This document shows positions 31,205 to 44,500 of a stretch of 64,000 nt of DNA, piece after piece. The stretch covers positions 27,020,932-27,084,931 of the forward strand of contig CM034313.1 in the NCBI GenBank assembly GCA_019925795.1, in the 5' to 3' direction. Below the pieces are notes generated by a model. It was not told the origin of the DNA, searched no databases, and was given only the letters and a program-made list of their open reading frames with translations. A program made the translations under genes and the position numbers. Position 1 is the stretch's first letter, and every line of letters starts with the position of its first letter. The DNA is from Dendrobium chrysotoxum. Lineage: Eukaryota > Streptophyta > Magnoliopsida > Asparagales > Orchidaceae.

Positions 31205-33393
31205 ATAAAATGCCTAATGAGAGCATGTGGTACCTAGACAGTAGATGTTTATGGCATATGACTGGAGATGTTAAGCAATTCACCACGTTGGAGGCTAGGG
31301 TTGGAGGTAAGGTTACATTGGGAGATAACACCACCAAAAAAGTGGTGGGTTCAGGTATGAATGGTAACTCTAAAAATTTTATTATTGAAAATATTTTACT
31401 AGTAGGTGGATTAAAACATAACTTGCTTAGTATTAGTTAACTGTGTGACAAAAGATTTGATATAAAATTTCCATCTACTAAATGTTTGATTAGTTTAAAT
31501 AGAAGGATTATTTTAGAAGAAAAAAAATAATATTTATATGCTTGACTTGAATTATGCTTATTATTAAAATCCTTTATGTTTGAAAACCATTATTCATGAA
31601 TCATGGTTGTGGCATAGATGACTATTTCATGCAAGCATGAAAACTCTTAGGAATATTACTCAGAAAGACCTAGTTAGAGGCATACCTAAGTTAGAATTCT
31701 TGAAGGATCACTTGTGTGATGCATGTCAATTAAGAAAATAATTCAAATCATCATTTCATTCCATTAAGGAGATCACCACCTGAAGACCATTAAAAATCCT
31801 ACATATGGACTTATTTGGGCCTATTAGTACAGCCAGCTTAGATGAAAAAATCTTTGGATATGTAATAGTTAATGATTACTCTCGATTCAACTAGGTTAGA
31901 TTTTTATCTCATAAAAGTGAATCATTTGTGAAATTTAGAACATTCTCTACTTAGATTTAAAGAAAACTAGGATGAGTAATATATACTATCTATAGTAATT
32001 ATGATAAAGAATTTAAGAATGGTAGGTTTGAATCCTTCTGTAAAGAGTTAGGAATTAAACATAACTTTTTTACCCCTATGACCCCTCAGCAAAATGGGAT
32101 AACTAAAAGAAAGAATAGAATATTAGTGGAAGCTGTTAGGGTAATGTTAGCTAAATATTCTCTCCCTAGATATTTTTTGATAGAAACAGTGAATACTACT
32201 TGTTATATTTTGAATAGGATAAATTTTAGATCAAAAATCAATAAGACATCCTATGAGCTAATTAAGGGTAGGACACCCAATCTTACACATCTTCATGTCT
32301 TTGGTTATAAATGCTTTATCCTTATTAATGAAAAATCTCCTCTAGAAAAATTTGATCCTAAATCTGATAAAGGAGTCTTTCTAGGCTATTCCTCTATAGG
32401 TAAATCTTATATGACCTTTAATAAGAGGACTTTAGTTTTATAGGAGTCCACCCATGTTGTATTTGATGAATCAGGTAAATTTGGTGGGCCTAGATTAGAA
32501 GAAGAAGAAGAAGAAGAGGTAGAGTTTATCTAAAAAGTAGAATCTATTCACCTAGGAGATAGAGAGAACCTCAATAGTCATTACCTAGACAATGGAGATA
32601 TTCATCTATTCATCCTAGGGAGCTCATCTTAAGAGATCCATCTGTAGGAGTTAGAATTAGGCATGAACTTAGGGATGAGATTAGTCATTTAACATTCATC
32701 TATATGGTAGAACCCATAAATATTGATCAAGCTTTATCCTATGAACTCTAGATCCTAGCTATGGAAGAAAGTTAAACTAATTTATTAAGAATGATGTATG
32801 GGAGTTAGTTAGCAGACCTAAGGACCAGAGTGTAGTATATACCAAGTGGATATTCAAGAATAAGATGAATGATTATGGAGTAGTGGTTAGGAATAAGGCC
32901 AACTTAGTAGCTACAAGGTACAATCAAATATAAGGCATTAATTTTGAGCAAATCTTTGCCCTTGTAACTAGATTAGAAGCCATAAAAGTATTGTTAGCAT
33001 TTACATGTTTTAGAGGCTTCAAGTTATATCAAATGAAAATAAAGAGCACTTTCTTAAATGGGATTATCAAGGAAGATCTTTATGTAGAACAATCCCCAGG
33101 ATTTGAAAAATTCAACCTTTCCCAATTATGTATACAAATTGAAAAAGGCATTATATGGGTTGAAGCAAGCACCTAGGATATGGTATGAACAGCTTAGTTT
33201 ATTTCTCTTAGATAGATCATTTGTTAAGGGAAGTGTAGATACCACTCTATTCTTAAAGAAAGTAGGAAATGAGTTACTAATTATTTAAATATATGTGTAT
33301 GATATATTATTTGGATCAATGAATGAAAATCTATGTTATAATTTGCTTAGAAACCATGAGTCAAGAGTTTGATATGAATATGATGGGAGAGTT

Positions 33394-33923
33394 CACTACA
33401 AGAAAACCTTAGCTTTCTTACAGAATTACATCCATTGGTAGAAGTGGCGGTGTAACTGATGGATATTTTGCCAATAACTTAGTAGAAGATTTTTTGATGG
33501 ATATACCACTAAAAAAGAATTGGTGCAAAATCCGCTAGTAAGATCATCAATTTTTGTAAAATCGATGGTTACTTCCGGCCAAAAATATGCTAGAAATTTC
33601 TGGCAAAACTTTTGGCAAAAAAATCCATACTTAAACATGATGAAATATTTTTGGAATAATTTCTACCAAAAATAGTTCCGGAGGAAAATCTTTCATAAAT
33701 ACTGTCAGAATTGCCCTATTTCCCTTCTACGATCGTCATCCTTCTCATTTCACCGCTGCTCATTTTCCTTCGCTCCCTATCACATCAGTTGCGTCCAGCT
33801 GAACGCTACCTCCTTCACCTTCATGTTCACCGCTCCGTCGTTGAAATTCACTGTCTCAATCACCAAAAATCCACCCATAAGTTGCCCATTTTATTTTGCT
33901 TGTGTCATGGATGTTCTCGGTAG
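33394..33923 (+). mobile_element. CACTA-type transposon end fragment
   Basis: Starts exactly with CACTACAAGAAAA, the canonical terminus of plant CACTA (En/Spm) transposons, inserted in the Copia-2 reverse-transcriptase region. No matching opposite terminus or 3-bp duplication is present, so the other end is lost. The 70-codon ORF at 33711-33923 is not recognised. The exact right border against the LINE piece is uncertain. Confidence 0.6.
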
Positions 33924-33935
33924 ACATTTATAAGT

Positions 33936-34168
33936 GATTGTACCATGATGTATGCATTTTGTGATGATATTCTTCTTATTGATAAGACTAGAGAGGGAGT
34001 TGATGTGAATACTATTAGTAGAATTCAAGTTGGATGGTTAAAGTAGAGGAATGCGTGGGCTTATTATGTGATAGAAAATTCCCCTTAAACTTAGCAGAAA
34101 ATTTTTTAAGATGTGGTGAGACTTATAATGCTTTATGGTGTAAAATGTTGGTCATTAAAAGAGAAGCA
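33936..34168 (+). mobile_element. Internally deleted RTE LINE fragment
   Basis: Encodes, with a stop and a frameshift, PWCM..F.DDILLIDKTREGV from the LINE reverse-transcriptase catalytic region. This is followed at once by [11 protein letters not shown] and a broken LKEKHN-like end. The DD of the catalytic box is visible. The normal sequence between these two parts is absent, so the piece carries an internal deletion. Same clade as 303-910. No TTG tail. Confidence 0.75.
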
Positions 34169-35017
34169 TAACATATTTTCTTGGATTTAGTGTGAAATAA
34201 GGGGATGATAGTACCTTAGTCAAAGTAAGTACATCAAGGAGATTCTAAATAAGTATGAAATATAAGGTCTTAAATTAATTAATACACCCATGAGTTCTAT
34301 CATTCAATTAGATAAGGATGCAAATGAAAAATTAATAGATCAAAAAATGTATGGGGGGGATTATAGGATCACTCCTCTACTTTACTACTAGTAGATCAGG
34401 TATAATGTTTAGTGTCTATCTTCGTGCTAAATTCTAAGCCAATCCAAAAGAATCCCATATGACAACTGTTAAGAGAATCCTTAAAAACCTTCTAGGCACC
34501 CCAAACTTAGGCATTCGGTATCATAGACATAGCTCCTCATTTGAAGTCATAGGATATTCAGACTTAGACTTTATATGGAATAGAATAAATAGAAAAAAGT
34601 ACTTATGGAATCTATCAATACATAAGATAATCATTAGTATCTTGGTCCAATGGAAAGTAATACTCAATAGCCATATCCACTGCTAAGGTAGAATACATAG
34701 TTGTAAAAAGTTATATTGCTCAAGTCTTTTGGCTAAAGCAACAAATCCTTGACCTTGGACACTCTTTAGGCACTATACCAATCTTGTGTGACAATATTAA
34801 TGCCATATGTATTTCTAAAGATCTTATTCAATACTCCCGCACTAAGCATATAGACATCAGACATCATTTTATTAGAGATCATATAACCAAGGGAGATATA
34901 GAACTACGTCATGTAGCAATTGAGGATCAATTTGCAGACATATTTACAAAACCCTTAAATTATAACACCTTTAGCAAATTGATGATTAGATTAGGTGTCA
35001 TTAACATTCATGCTTGA

Positions 35018-37280
35018 TTCAAGACAGAAGTGAAATCAATAATTTATGTAGCTATGCGGTTTGTGTGTTTCTATGTTTGTTATATTTTTTTATTTATTTT
35101 TCCTTTGTATTTTTGTTTTTATGCAGCTAATAATCCTAAGATTAAATAATTATCATATAAATGCTTGATTAGATGACTCTACCCTAAGAATCAAGGAATT
35201 ATAATTTAGAAAACATTAATCAGGACTTTATAATATGCATAGGATCACACAATAAAATGTTGCATGAATAATAATGTATAGATTATAATTTTATTCATTG
35301 ATAATTTCTTAGAGTACAACCCAGGGTCTACTATAAAGTAAAGATGGCCAAGCTCCAAAAACAATAAGCTTAGATTTCCATTCCTATACAAATATAGATT
35401 TGAATATGATTATTTATTTCAGTCTTCAATCATTTGGCTTCTAGATCTTTCATAGAATTCTAAAAGATAATAATCTTCACAGGAAGAAGAATCATTTCCT
35501 TTTGGAACCTATAAGTGTATATAAATAATTATTTTTAAATCTTTTACAACTCTTAACACTATACAACTCAATCTAGTTATATAAGAATCTAAAGCATTTA
35601 CATTTATATTTTCCTTTACATCATGGTGTAATTGATCATCAAGGCCCATGAAAATTTGGGTATGTATGACACATAATGTAATATGCCCTATCCAAATTTG
35701 AGCTTAATTGGACCACTAATTAGGGAGTAATTAGAAAAATTCAATGAGTGTTCAAATCCAAATTACTCTCTAACCAATGATCAAAATCCTTTGAAATTTA
35801 TTTCAAAATAAAAATAGACAAGACAGTTCCAATGAGACTAAGAACTCAATATGGTGAATTTTAGAAGTTTTGAACATTTTTTGTATTTATTGAAAGCCTT
35901 TAACTCAAAATAATTGCCACTACCAATGATTGGTAATGATTATGCAATAGCACAACCTTTATCAGTGGTGGCTTACACATGTCACGCATGGAATAGCTAT
36001 GTCGATCTACATAACCACATTGCCATAAATAGGAAACGTCTAATTTGTGTGATTTGAATGAATGGATGAGATTGTGCAGATCGAACTCAAGGAGGCATGC
36101 ATTTAAAACCTAATGCAAGTGCCACTCAATCCGACTTCATTTGGGTTGCCCAATCAAATTACACACACGATCGAATGGCCAAGATTGATCCAAAGCTCTT
36201 AGTTTAAATTTGAACTCAAAATTTAAATGCCCATAACTTTATGTACACTCCTCTAAATGAGATAAAATTTTAGTGGGAGCTTTGTAATACCCTGAGGTTC
36301 TAATCCATGGAGTTTGGGCGCTCCATGTATTAAGATGTTAAAGTAATTTGGATTTGAATTTCAAACCTTCAAATGGGAAAATACATCTATCCAATGGGTA
36401 GATCTTCTCATTTTTGGACTTTATGGACTCCTAGAGATGTTCTCTAGATCTTCCTTAAAGACTATAAGCCTTGAAATCCATTATATTGGAAGTTGCTTGG
36501 CTTAGATCACTTTCTCTTGTTTCTCTCTCTTTGACTTCAATTGTAGAGACTTAGAGCTAGAAAAGGCTGGGGAATTCTTGTGGGGGGCTTAGGGGGTTGC
36601 TATGAGGCTTATAAATGAAATGAACCCTTACTTTTGAAATTTTTGGAGTATTTATAAAAGAGAGAAATTAGATTCAAGGGTTCATATATTACAACCTAAG
36701 AAATGGCATGCCACCATTTTAGTTGGGGACTATCTAATAGGATGCAAGGGAAGGTTCTTGATATTTTTTACTTACAAGGTTTATTATTAAGGGAGTTATA
36801 AATGAACCAATGATTGGAGAGGGTTTGTTTTGAGGCATCTTATCAGATCAGCCATCCACATTGCATTGGATGGTTGTGACATGTGTAAGGAAAATTCTAG
36901 AGTGCACTTCAATAGTTGATTAGGTCCAATTTGGGTTGAGTTATCAATGGACCTAAGAATTTGGTTTTTAGAGGATTAGGGTTTGCCTAATTGGTTGATC
37001 CAGGTCAACCCATGGGTTGGGCTTGTTGGGTCATGTGCATGTGGTCAAGGGACACCTGCTATAACCATTTATGTAATTTAATTCTACAAGGGTTGGGTTT
37101 TGGTTCAAGAAAACCCCTTTGGGTGCAATTGGTTCAACCCATGTGGCTAAACTAGGTGGAACCAAGGGTTGAAGCTTTTTTTGGGAGAATCATGGTGACC
37201 CCATGGACTGTCTTCATGAGTTTGGTTCATTAATTTGGGCAAAATCATTCCTACTGAATTTTTAAAGTGTTTAGGTGTGC
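35018..37280. other. Copia-2 3' noncoding start, then intergenic DNA
   Basis: About 35018-35140 resembles the T-rich DNA after pol in Copia-1. Beyond that the element is lost: no ORF2, polypurine tract or LTR. The rest holds no recognised gene. Confidence 0.5.
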
Positions 37281-37745
37281 TTTGGTCAATCATGATTAAC
37301 TTGGCCAATCAAGTTTAACCAAGGATTAATGTAGGGTCCAACTCATCCAATTGTAATTTAGAACTTGTTGGAACATGTTTCAAGCAATGGGGAGGTCATT
37401 TGGTATGAAATACAAGTTAAAGGGTTTTACGGACCCTTTGGTCAACCATGGTTATCTTGGCCAACCAAGATTGAGAAGGGATTGGGATTGGGTCCAACCC
37501 ATTCTAAATGATGTTTTGTGTTTTTTGGAGGTGGTCCAAAGGTTTTATGAGGTCTCCATGCATGAAATACAATTTTAAAGGCCTAAGGGGAATTTTGGTC
37601 AACCTAGGTTGACTTAGTCAACCAAGATTGACTAAGGTTTAGTGTTGGATTCAATACACTCCAAATCATATTTGAAATGTGTTGGAAGAGGTTTCATGGT
37701 TTGGTTTTACTAAGCCATGTTAAGGTTTAAGGGAAATTCAATTTG
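37281..37745. repeat. ~157-bp tandem repeat, three degenerate units
   Basis: Units start at 37281, 37437 and 37594 with TTTGGTCAAYCWWGRTTRAC, and each contains GGCCAACCAAGATT-like and GGGTCCAAC-like segments. Spacings are 156 and 157 bp. A partial fourth unit (ATGGTCAACCAAGG) lies near 37782. The ORF 37375-37578 runs through it by chance. Confidence 0.75.
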
Positions 37746-40702
37746 TGGAGATTTTGGGGTTTAGGGTTTAGGTGGCATCATGGTCAACCAAGGTCCAACA
37801 AGAGTACAATTCTAATTCAATAAATCATGTTAATGACAATGGTCATGATCAATGGATTTTAGGAGGCTTCCAAGGTTAAATTCTCACAATATGCCATGTA
37901 TAGTGGCATAGGTTATAAATATTTAAAGGTTTTGCATCCTTGGGAAATGCTTTGAGTTTAATAGATTAGGGGACTTGGAATACCTCCAAACTGATGTGGT
38001 TGGCCCTAGAGACATGCCTACTCATTATGCAACTGACCAATCATGAATCCAAGGTCATTTGGTTAGGTTTTAAGGTGATTGAAAATTATCCTAAAATAGG
38101 TTATAGACAAAGAGGTTTTGGTTTTGGTTTTGGTTTTAAGCATTGGATTTTTCATTGGATTTGGGTAGTGGATTTGATGTATATTTGATTTGATCAATGA
38201 TTTAGAATAGTTTTTGATTTGACATGTTCATATCATTGACAATCACTTGGTGACTGTCCATGATTGAATAAATGATCAGGTGACAATCATTAGTGACTAT
38301 CAACTGATGGATTCAAAGTTTGATTTTATAATGGATTATGAACTTGATTGTGGAGGTCAATGATTGAAGGAATTTTGATTTTAAAATGATCATATCACTA
38401 ATAATTATTTGGTTACGATCAAGTGATTGATTGATTAAATAATAATCAAGGGTGATTGTCAAGTGATGAATTTTGGGTTTAGTGATCTGATCACTATGCC
38501 AAAGCACAGTAATAGATTAGATTTGAAGAGTGAAATGAAGTTTAATGATTTGTGTATGAAAATTGAATTTTGATCTGGAGAATTTACCTCACTAAAAAAT
38601 GAGATCAACACACTCTATGTTTATTATGGGTTATCACTAGATCTATGTAAGTGTACATGTCATGTCAAGTACTAAAGTAGTGATTAAAGTATCATTACCA
38701 TGAGGATAGGAATTATTCCAAGATCACTATAGTATTGCTTATATGAGTTACTTAATTTACCTTATCAATAAAATTGCAAGGATTTTCTAATGAAGGTTTT
38801 CAACTAAGTCTTAAAATGAAAATATTATATTTAAGTGACTCTGAACCTATGATTATTTATACATCATGAATGCAAAGTATGATCTCTTAATATTGATGTT
38901 GTGAATCAAAGTATGAATACTCCTCATCTCTATCAAACTCGTTGGAGTTTTTAGCCATGATTTTAGAACTATAGTGATTGTATCTCCTTAAGATTCCAAG
39001 ACTCTATACACCATATGTCTATATATGAAAAAATCCCATTTTGTATCCCCTAATTGTTCCATTATGCCTTAGTTGAGAGTACAGATAATACTAAAATTTA
39101 AGTTCATGCAAGGCCTCTACACAAACTAAATGAAGTATGGAGGATTTAAAAAAAACACATCATTTAATCATATAGTGAAGATCTACTCTTTTGAAAACAT
39201 TATTCTAAATATATTATAAGCCTAAAGGATTTAATTTGTCCAGCCATGAAACTAAAACAAACAATGCAAATTCTATTTCACTGATGAATAACTATATAAG
39301 AGGAAAGAAAAGGGAAGAGATCACTAATAAGTTATTGCAGACTCAAATTACAAACTCTCCTTACCACTGAAGTTGACTTTCTTAACTTACACTTACACTA
39401 TATGTCCCTCTAGACATTACCTAAGACTGAAGATACATGAACAAATGGCCAGCCCCCTCAAAAAATTTAGCCAAAACTATTATTATTTGTACAAATAACT
39501 AACACGAGCACCACAATGCTTATGAAGTCCACCTCTATGGTGCTCTAACTGAATTAACATGCCGCTTCCTTGTGATAACCAAATTAAGTTTTGTGCCATG
39601 ACACTCCGGTGATTTTGTGTTTTGGTGCCCTAACTGGCACAATGGTGCTTGAATGGTGCTACGATGCTTGCCTTTCCTTCATTGTGGCACCTTGCTCTCT
39701 ACATTTTGGTAGAATTTAGGGTTGAATATTGTAGTGATCGAAAGTCTGGCGTAGCAGTGTTGAGCAATTTTTCCATTTTTAATGACTTTTTTAATTAATT
39801 TCACCTACCCCAAAAAACAAAGGCATTTTCAAAAAAAAAGATGATAACAAAAATATAACAACGATTTCACTAGCAAATTCACCAAAACATAAACTATTAC
39901 TTATCCTCAAGTAATATTGATGTACTTTCAAATAGGTGATCTTATTTTTTATACACTACATCTCTAGTTTTTTTTATAAATTAGGAAAATGATTAATTTA
40001 ATGATGTTAATTCTAATATTTTATGGTTAATAACTTCAATTTATACAACCTATAATAAGCAACCTAACAATTCATTTCAACTAATATTCCTATTAAATTC
40101 AGCTCCTAAATATGTAAGTAAAAATTTTGACTGTTTACTTAGGGTTAATGATTTTGGTATTAATAAAATTTATAAATTTAGTTAATTCATTAATCATGCT
40201 ATAATTTTTCTTTAATTATTATGATTCTAATAATTTTTCTTAGATGTGTATAAGTGAGGCATATACCAATATTTAATCATCTAGTATAAAATTGTTATTA
40301 CTTTAATTTTTTTTTCTTTTCCTCACTTTCCTTTAAATTAGCTAAGCACCTTAAAGTGATTTTGAATACTTGTCTTTTGCCTCCACTCCTTTTTTCAGTG
40401 GGGCAAGATATTATAGATATCGATTTAACAATTTAATACTTAGCTTTTTTAAATTTTTACTTTAACTTTTTCAATTACTAAATACTTTATAATGATTGTG
40501 AATACCACATTTTTTACCTCATCTTTGTATGAGGTTAAAATTTTCCATTATCCTCTATTCTTAGTGCTTAGGTCTTTCTAGCCTAGTTTAGAGCCAACAC
40601 ATAAGGACTCTAAGGGGAAACCTAATAACCTAGTTTGAGGCCAAATATAGCATTTAGAGGACTTTTTAATCACGTCCCTAGGTGCACACCTAACACTTTC
40701 AA
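37746..40702. other. Intergenic DNA
   Basis: No gene recognised. Includes a short GGTTTT run (38112-38137) and, at 38215-38480, loosely recurring TGATTGTCAAGTGATT words. Several short ORFs of 61-67 codons have no family features. Confidence 0.5.
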
Positions 40703-41504
40703 GATTACAAACTCCACATAAACCCTCATACCTTCACTTTCATTGGCCAAACCTAGGAAATCCTTCCACTTAACCTTCAGCTTCAAATGGATTGTCCCTT
40801 GGCCGTCCATAAACAAACTCCAACCCTTCCTAGCCATTGAAAATCCTAAACCCATTTGAGTTTAATTACATTAACCAAAATACCCAACATGTCCTAAAAT
40901 TCATGAAATTGGCATTTTCATTATCTAACATACATTGGAGTTTTTCATTGTAACCTCAACATGTTAAACATTCATTTGATTCATCCTAGAGCCAAATCAA
41001 GTCATGGTTAACCCTTTGGCCATGGCTAAAATTTGAAATGATGAAAATGTCATGTTGTATATAAAGTGACATTTTCCTGTTATTAACCCTTTAGCAATGG
41101 CTAAGATTACAGACTCCACATGAACACTTATACCTTCACTTTCATTGGAAAAACCTAGAAAAAACCTTCCCCTTGACCTTGAGCTTCAAATAGATCATCC
41201 CTTGGCCTTCCTTAAATAAACTCCAACCCTTCCTAGCATTGAAAATCCTAAACTCATTTGATTTTAATTACATTTTCCAAAATACCCAGCATGTCCTAAA
41301 ATTCTTGAAATTGACATTTTCATTATCTAACATACATTCGAATTTTCCATTATAACCTCAACATATTAAACACTCATTTGATTCATTATAGATCCAAATC
41401 AAGTCATGGTTAACCCTTTGGTCATGGCTAAAATTAAAAATTATCAAAATATCATTTTTTATACAAAGTGACCTTTTCCCATCTTAAGCCATACCCAAAC
41501 CCTA
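40703..41504. repeat. 402-bp direct tandem duplication
   Basis: Unit 1 starts at GATTACAAACTCCACAT (40703) and unit 2 at GATTACAGACTCCACAT (41105). Similarity persists through the whole unit (AACTCCAACCCTTCCTAG, CATGTCCTAAAATTC, AATCAAGTCATGGTTAACCC). Divergence looks like roughly 10-15 percent plus small indels. Not coding. Confidence 0.9.
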
Positions 41505-44500
41505 AATCCACATTCTAAGCCCTCTATACACTTCACTAAACATACTTAAACACATTTGGACACTTAAACCTCCATGATTGACCATGTTTGATCATATTGA
41601 CTGTATGTGATCCATTTGACACATACACCCTTTCTCATGTTTAAACTTAACTCAAGCCATGCCATAGCCTTTTAATATACCAAATCAGTTCCTTGAGTAT
41701 GCTAGACCTCTTTGGACCCACTGGTAAACATTGGTTACCAATTCAACTTTTGAAAACTAAAAATACCAATTCACCTTTTCGTTTAAATTAAACCTAAACC
41801 ACCCCTACTCTTAGGCCCAAACCCATGCAAATAGTTAACTAACGTCCTAGATACCCTACCATAGTCACTCCATCACTTGAATTGACTTTGGTTACTGACC
41901 ACCATTTTACATTAAACCCTTAGTTAAACTTCTTAAATGTTTTACCCAACAAACAACCACGTGGCTCAATCCCATTACTCATACAATGGGTGAACCTGAG
42001 CCTCCTAAACACTCAAATTAAAGAAAATGAATACCTGATCCACTTGCCTACCCACAGATAGTCTAGTCCATATGGCAACATCCTAGAGCACAGCATTGAT
42101 CAATCTAGACCATCCATGCAAGCCTATGATGGATGAATAAGTTGGGAGAACTAAGATTAAGAAGAGTCACACTCTCTCTACAATGAGCTCTTGGGTGCTT
42201 TCTTTTCATCCAAACACATTCCCTAAAGAAACCCCTTTCTCCTATAAGCATTCCCCATCACCTGGTGCTTTGGAGTGGTTAGTTGAGCGAGCTCTGATGA
42301 TGTGTTCATGCCAAAAAACTAATTTACATACCAATCCTCCTCAGCTCTTAGAGTCTTCACCAAAGTTATTCCATAGATGTCCATGAACTCGAAGGAACCA
42401 AATACCCCTTTAGTAGATCACTATTCTATATGAAATCAAGCTTAATATTCAGGGGTCTTGGAGCCTTATGAAGAAAATCTTCATCCCATGGCCAAATGAT
42501 TATTGGTTGGTATGTTTCTTCATGGATATCCTCTTGGATTGATTTGAAGCCAATTGATCCATTAGTTCTCTCAGATCAGTGAATTTTATTTGAATGATCA
42601 CTAATTGAAGTCAGAGGTTGATGACAAAATTAGAGCTATATGTTCCATCTATTTTGCTTCCATGGCTCTAATTGCATCAGATTCGGTTCCATCTAACCTC
42701 CCCATAGTTTAGCCCTTTTAATGGTAGCTATTCAATCCTATATTAAAAGACTCCCATGTGATTTGAGTTGTTCTAAGGACCTACCACAGATATAAGTAGC
42801 CATCCAATATGCACTGCAATGAAAGCGTGTGCTGATTTGATTGCCCACTGTGTAAATTCACATACTTAAAGAAATTTAATTGATTTAAATGCTAGAAACT
42901 TTAAAAATTCATTTCTCTTGATCCAGTGGGATATATTTTGTGTATGAATCCTCTATGGATTTAATATAGAGAGCATTATCCAATGAGTGTATTACCTAGG
43001 CCAATGGTTATGTATTTTTAAAATAATCAAATTAATTCAACAAAACATTTTTTTAAGATAATTACATATTCTTAGCTCCAATTGAACCCAAATTCATATG
43101 GGAACGTCCATGAGATTTATCTAGCATTCTATAACTTTCCTATAAGTAATTAAAATATGCTCTAGTTTACTTGAAATTTTGAAGTTCTAGGCCATGAATT
43201 GACTTAGAACTTCAATATTTCATAACTCGCAATTAATAAGGATTTTGTGAGCAAATTTTTTATAAATGTTAAATATTTGTACAAGGGTTTGATGGCCACT
43301 AATTTTAACCCAATCCTAGTTCAGGTCTGCCCTAAGAAATTCATTTTGTGATTAGGGTTGGACATCTTAGAAAAAATGTAAAAATTCAACCCTTCATCCA
43401 ATGTCCTCAAACTTTTACGATATGGTCGTTAGGTTCTTATGGACCATTGGATTTAATTTGGTGAAGGTTTGAGCTCATTTGGTCACCCAATTAGAAAATC
43501 TAAAAATCAGCCCCGTATAGGGACACATATCCACTAAGAAATTTTAAAAATTCATTATTAAATCTACAAAAATTATAAAATTCAACTTGAATAGCATTGG
43601 ATTTTTTATGAACCTTAGTCACTAAGAAAATTAATTAGACACTTCAATTGCACACCTAAACCACCTTTAACTAGGTATTAGTAATAAATCATAGGAAAAC
43701 TTAAATATACTACTAAAAATTGAGTATGGCTCCAAATAATTTCAAACTTTGTGAGATTTAGTATAGGTTACACTATCCTATGCCTAAAATTTTATTGAAT
43801 TTGGAGGCCATTTGGCTTGCTTAATCTTGAATTCATTTTCCCTGATACATAACAAAAAATTTTGGTACAAACACTTCATATCATTTCATATAGAACTTTA
43901 CTAATAAATCATTGATAAACTTCAACACAACCTTAATCAATTTATTAAACCCTAATGAAAAATCTAAACATAAATTGGTTGAACAAACATTAAGTATAAA
44001 TTCAACGTATTCTTTAGTTTAACATAAGCCCCTTTCCATTATCACATGTAAATAAAATCCTTAGTGTGCTAATGGATAGCAACTAATAAAACATATCAAC
44101 AACAAATTGTTTCAATATATATATGACACATCTTAAAAAAAAACTTTAATTTTAACTATTTGAGCCATTATTAAAAGAAAGATAGCCTTATATTTTAGTT
44201 TTTCTACTTTTGACAGAACACCAGTCATTACCTTAGGGATTTAGGATATGTTGGCTTATGGGTTTGTTGTACTTTTAATTTATAGGTTAATGTGTTCTTG
44301 AAAACTTAAATTAAAAATAAACCTAATTAAAATTTATAATAAAACTTAAAATACATTTTAACTTAAACTTAAACAAAAATGTTCTTAAACCTTCAACAAA
44401 TAATCACATATTTAGAAAAATAAGATCATAAAGCCTAAAAGCACCATTAAACTACAAAGCTTATCAGACAATGTAGATGGTTTATTAGGATAATTGATTC

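Larger units (their letters stand above)
31205..35017 (+). pseudogene. Copia-2 pol remnant (protease end to RNase H), interrupted
   Basis: Homologous throughout to Copia-1 and Copia-3. It starts at the protease active-site region (MWYLDSRCLWHMTGD, where the usual DSG is DSR). The integrase zinc-binding region and core follow with many stops. The second catalytic Asp is Asn (YSNYDKEF for HSDHGGEF) and the catalytic Glu is Lys (NGITKRKNR for NGVVERKNR). In reverse transcriptase, YVDD has become YVYD (near 33290). A frameshift lies near 33105. At 33394-34168 the gene is interrupted by a composite insertion, and it resumes with YFLGFSV. The RNase H end is open from 34784 and finishes at 35017. 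Thoroughly inactive and more decayed than Copia-1 and Copia-3. Confidence 0.92.

Noticed and set aside
42183..42386. 67-codon ORF with a Met start
   Set aside because: No recognisable domain, no flanking exons, and of a length expected by chance.
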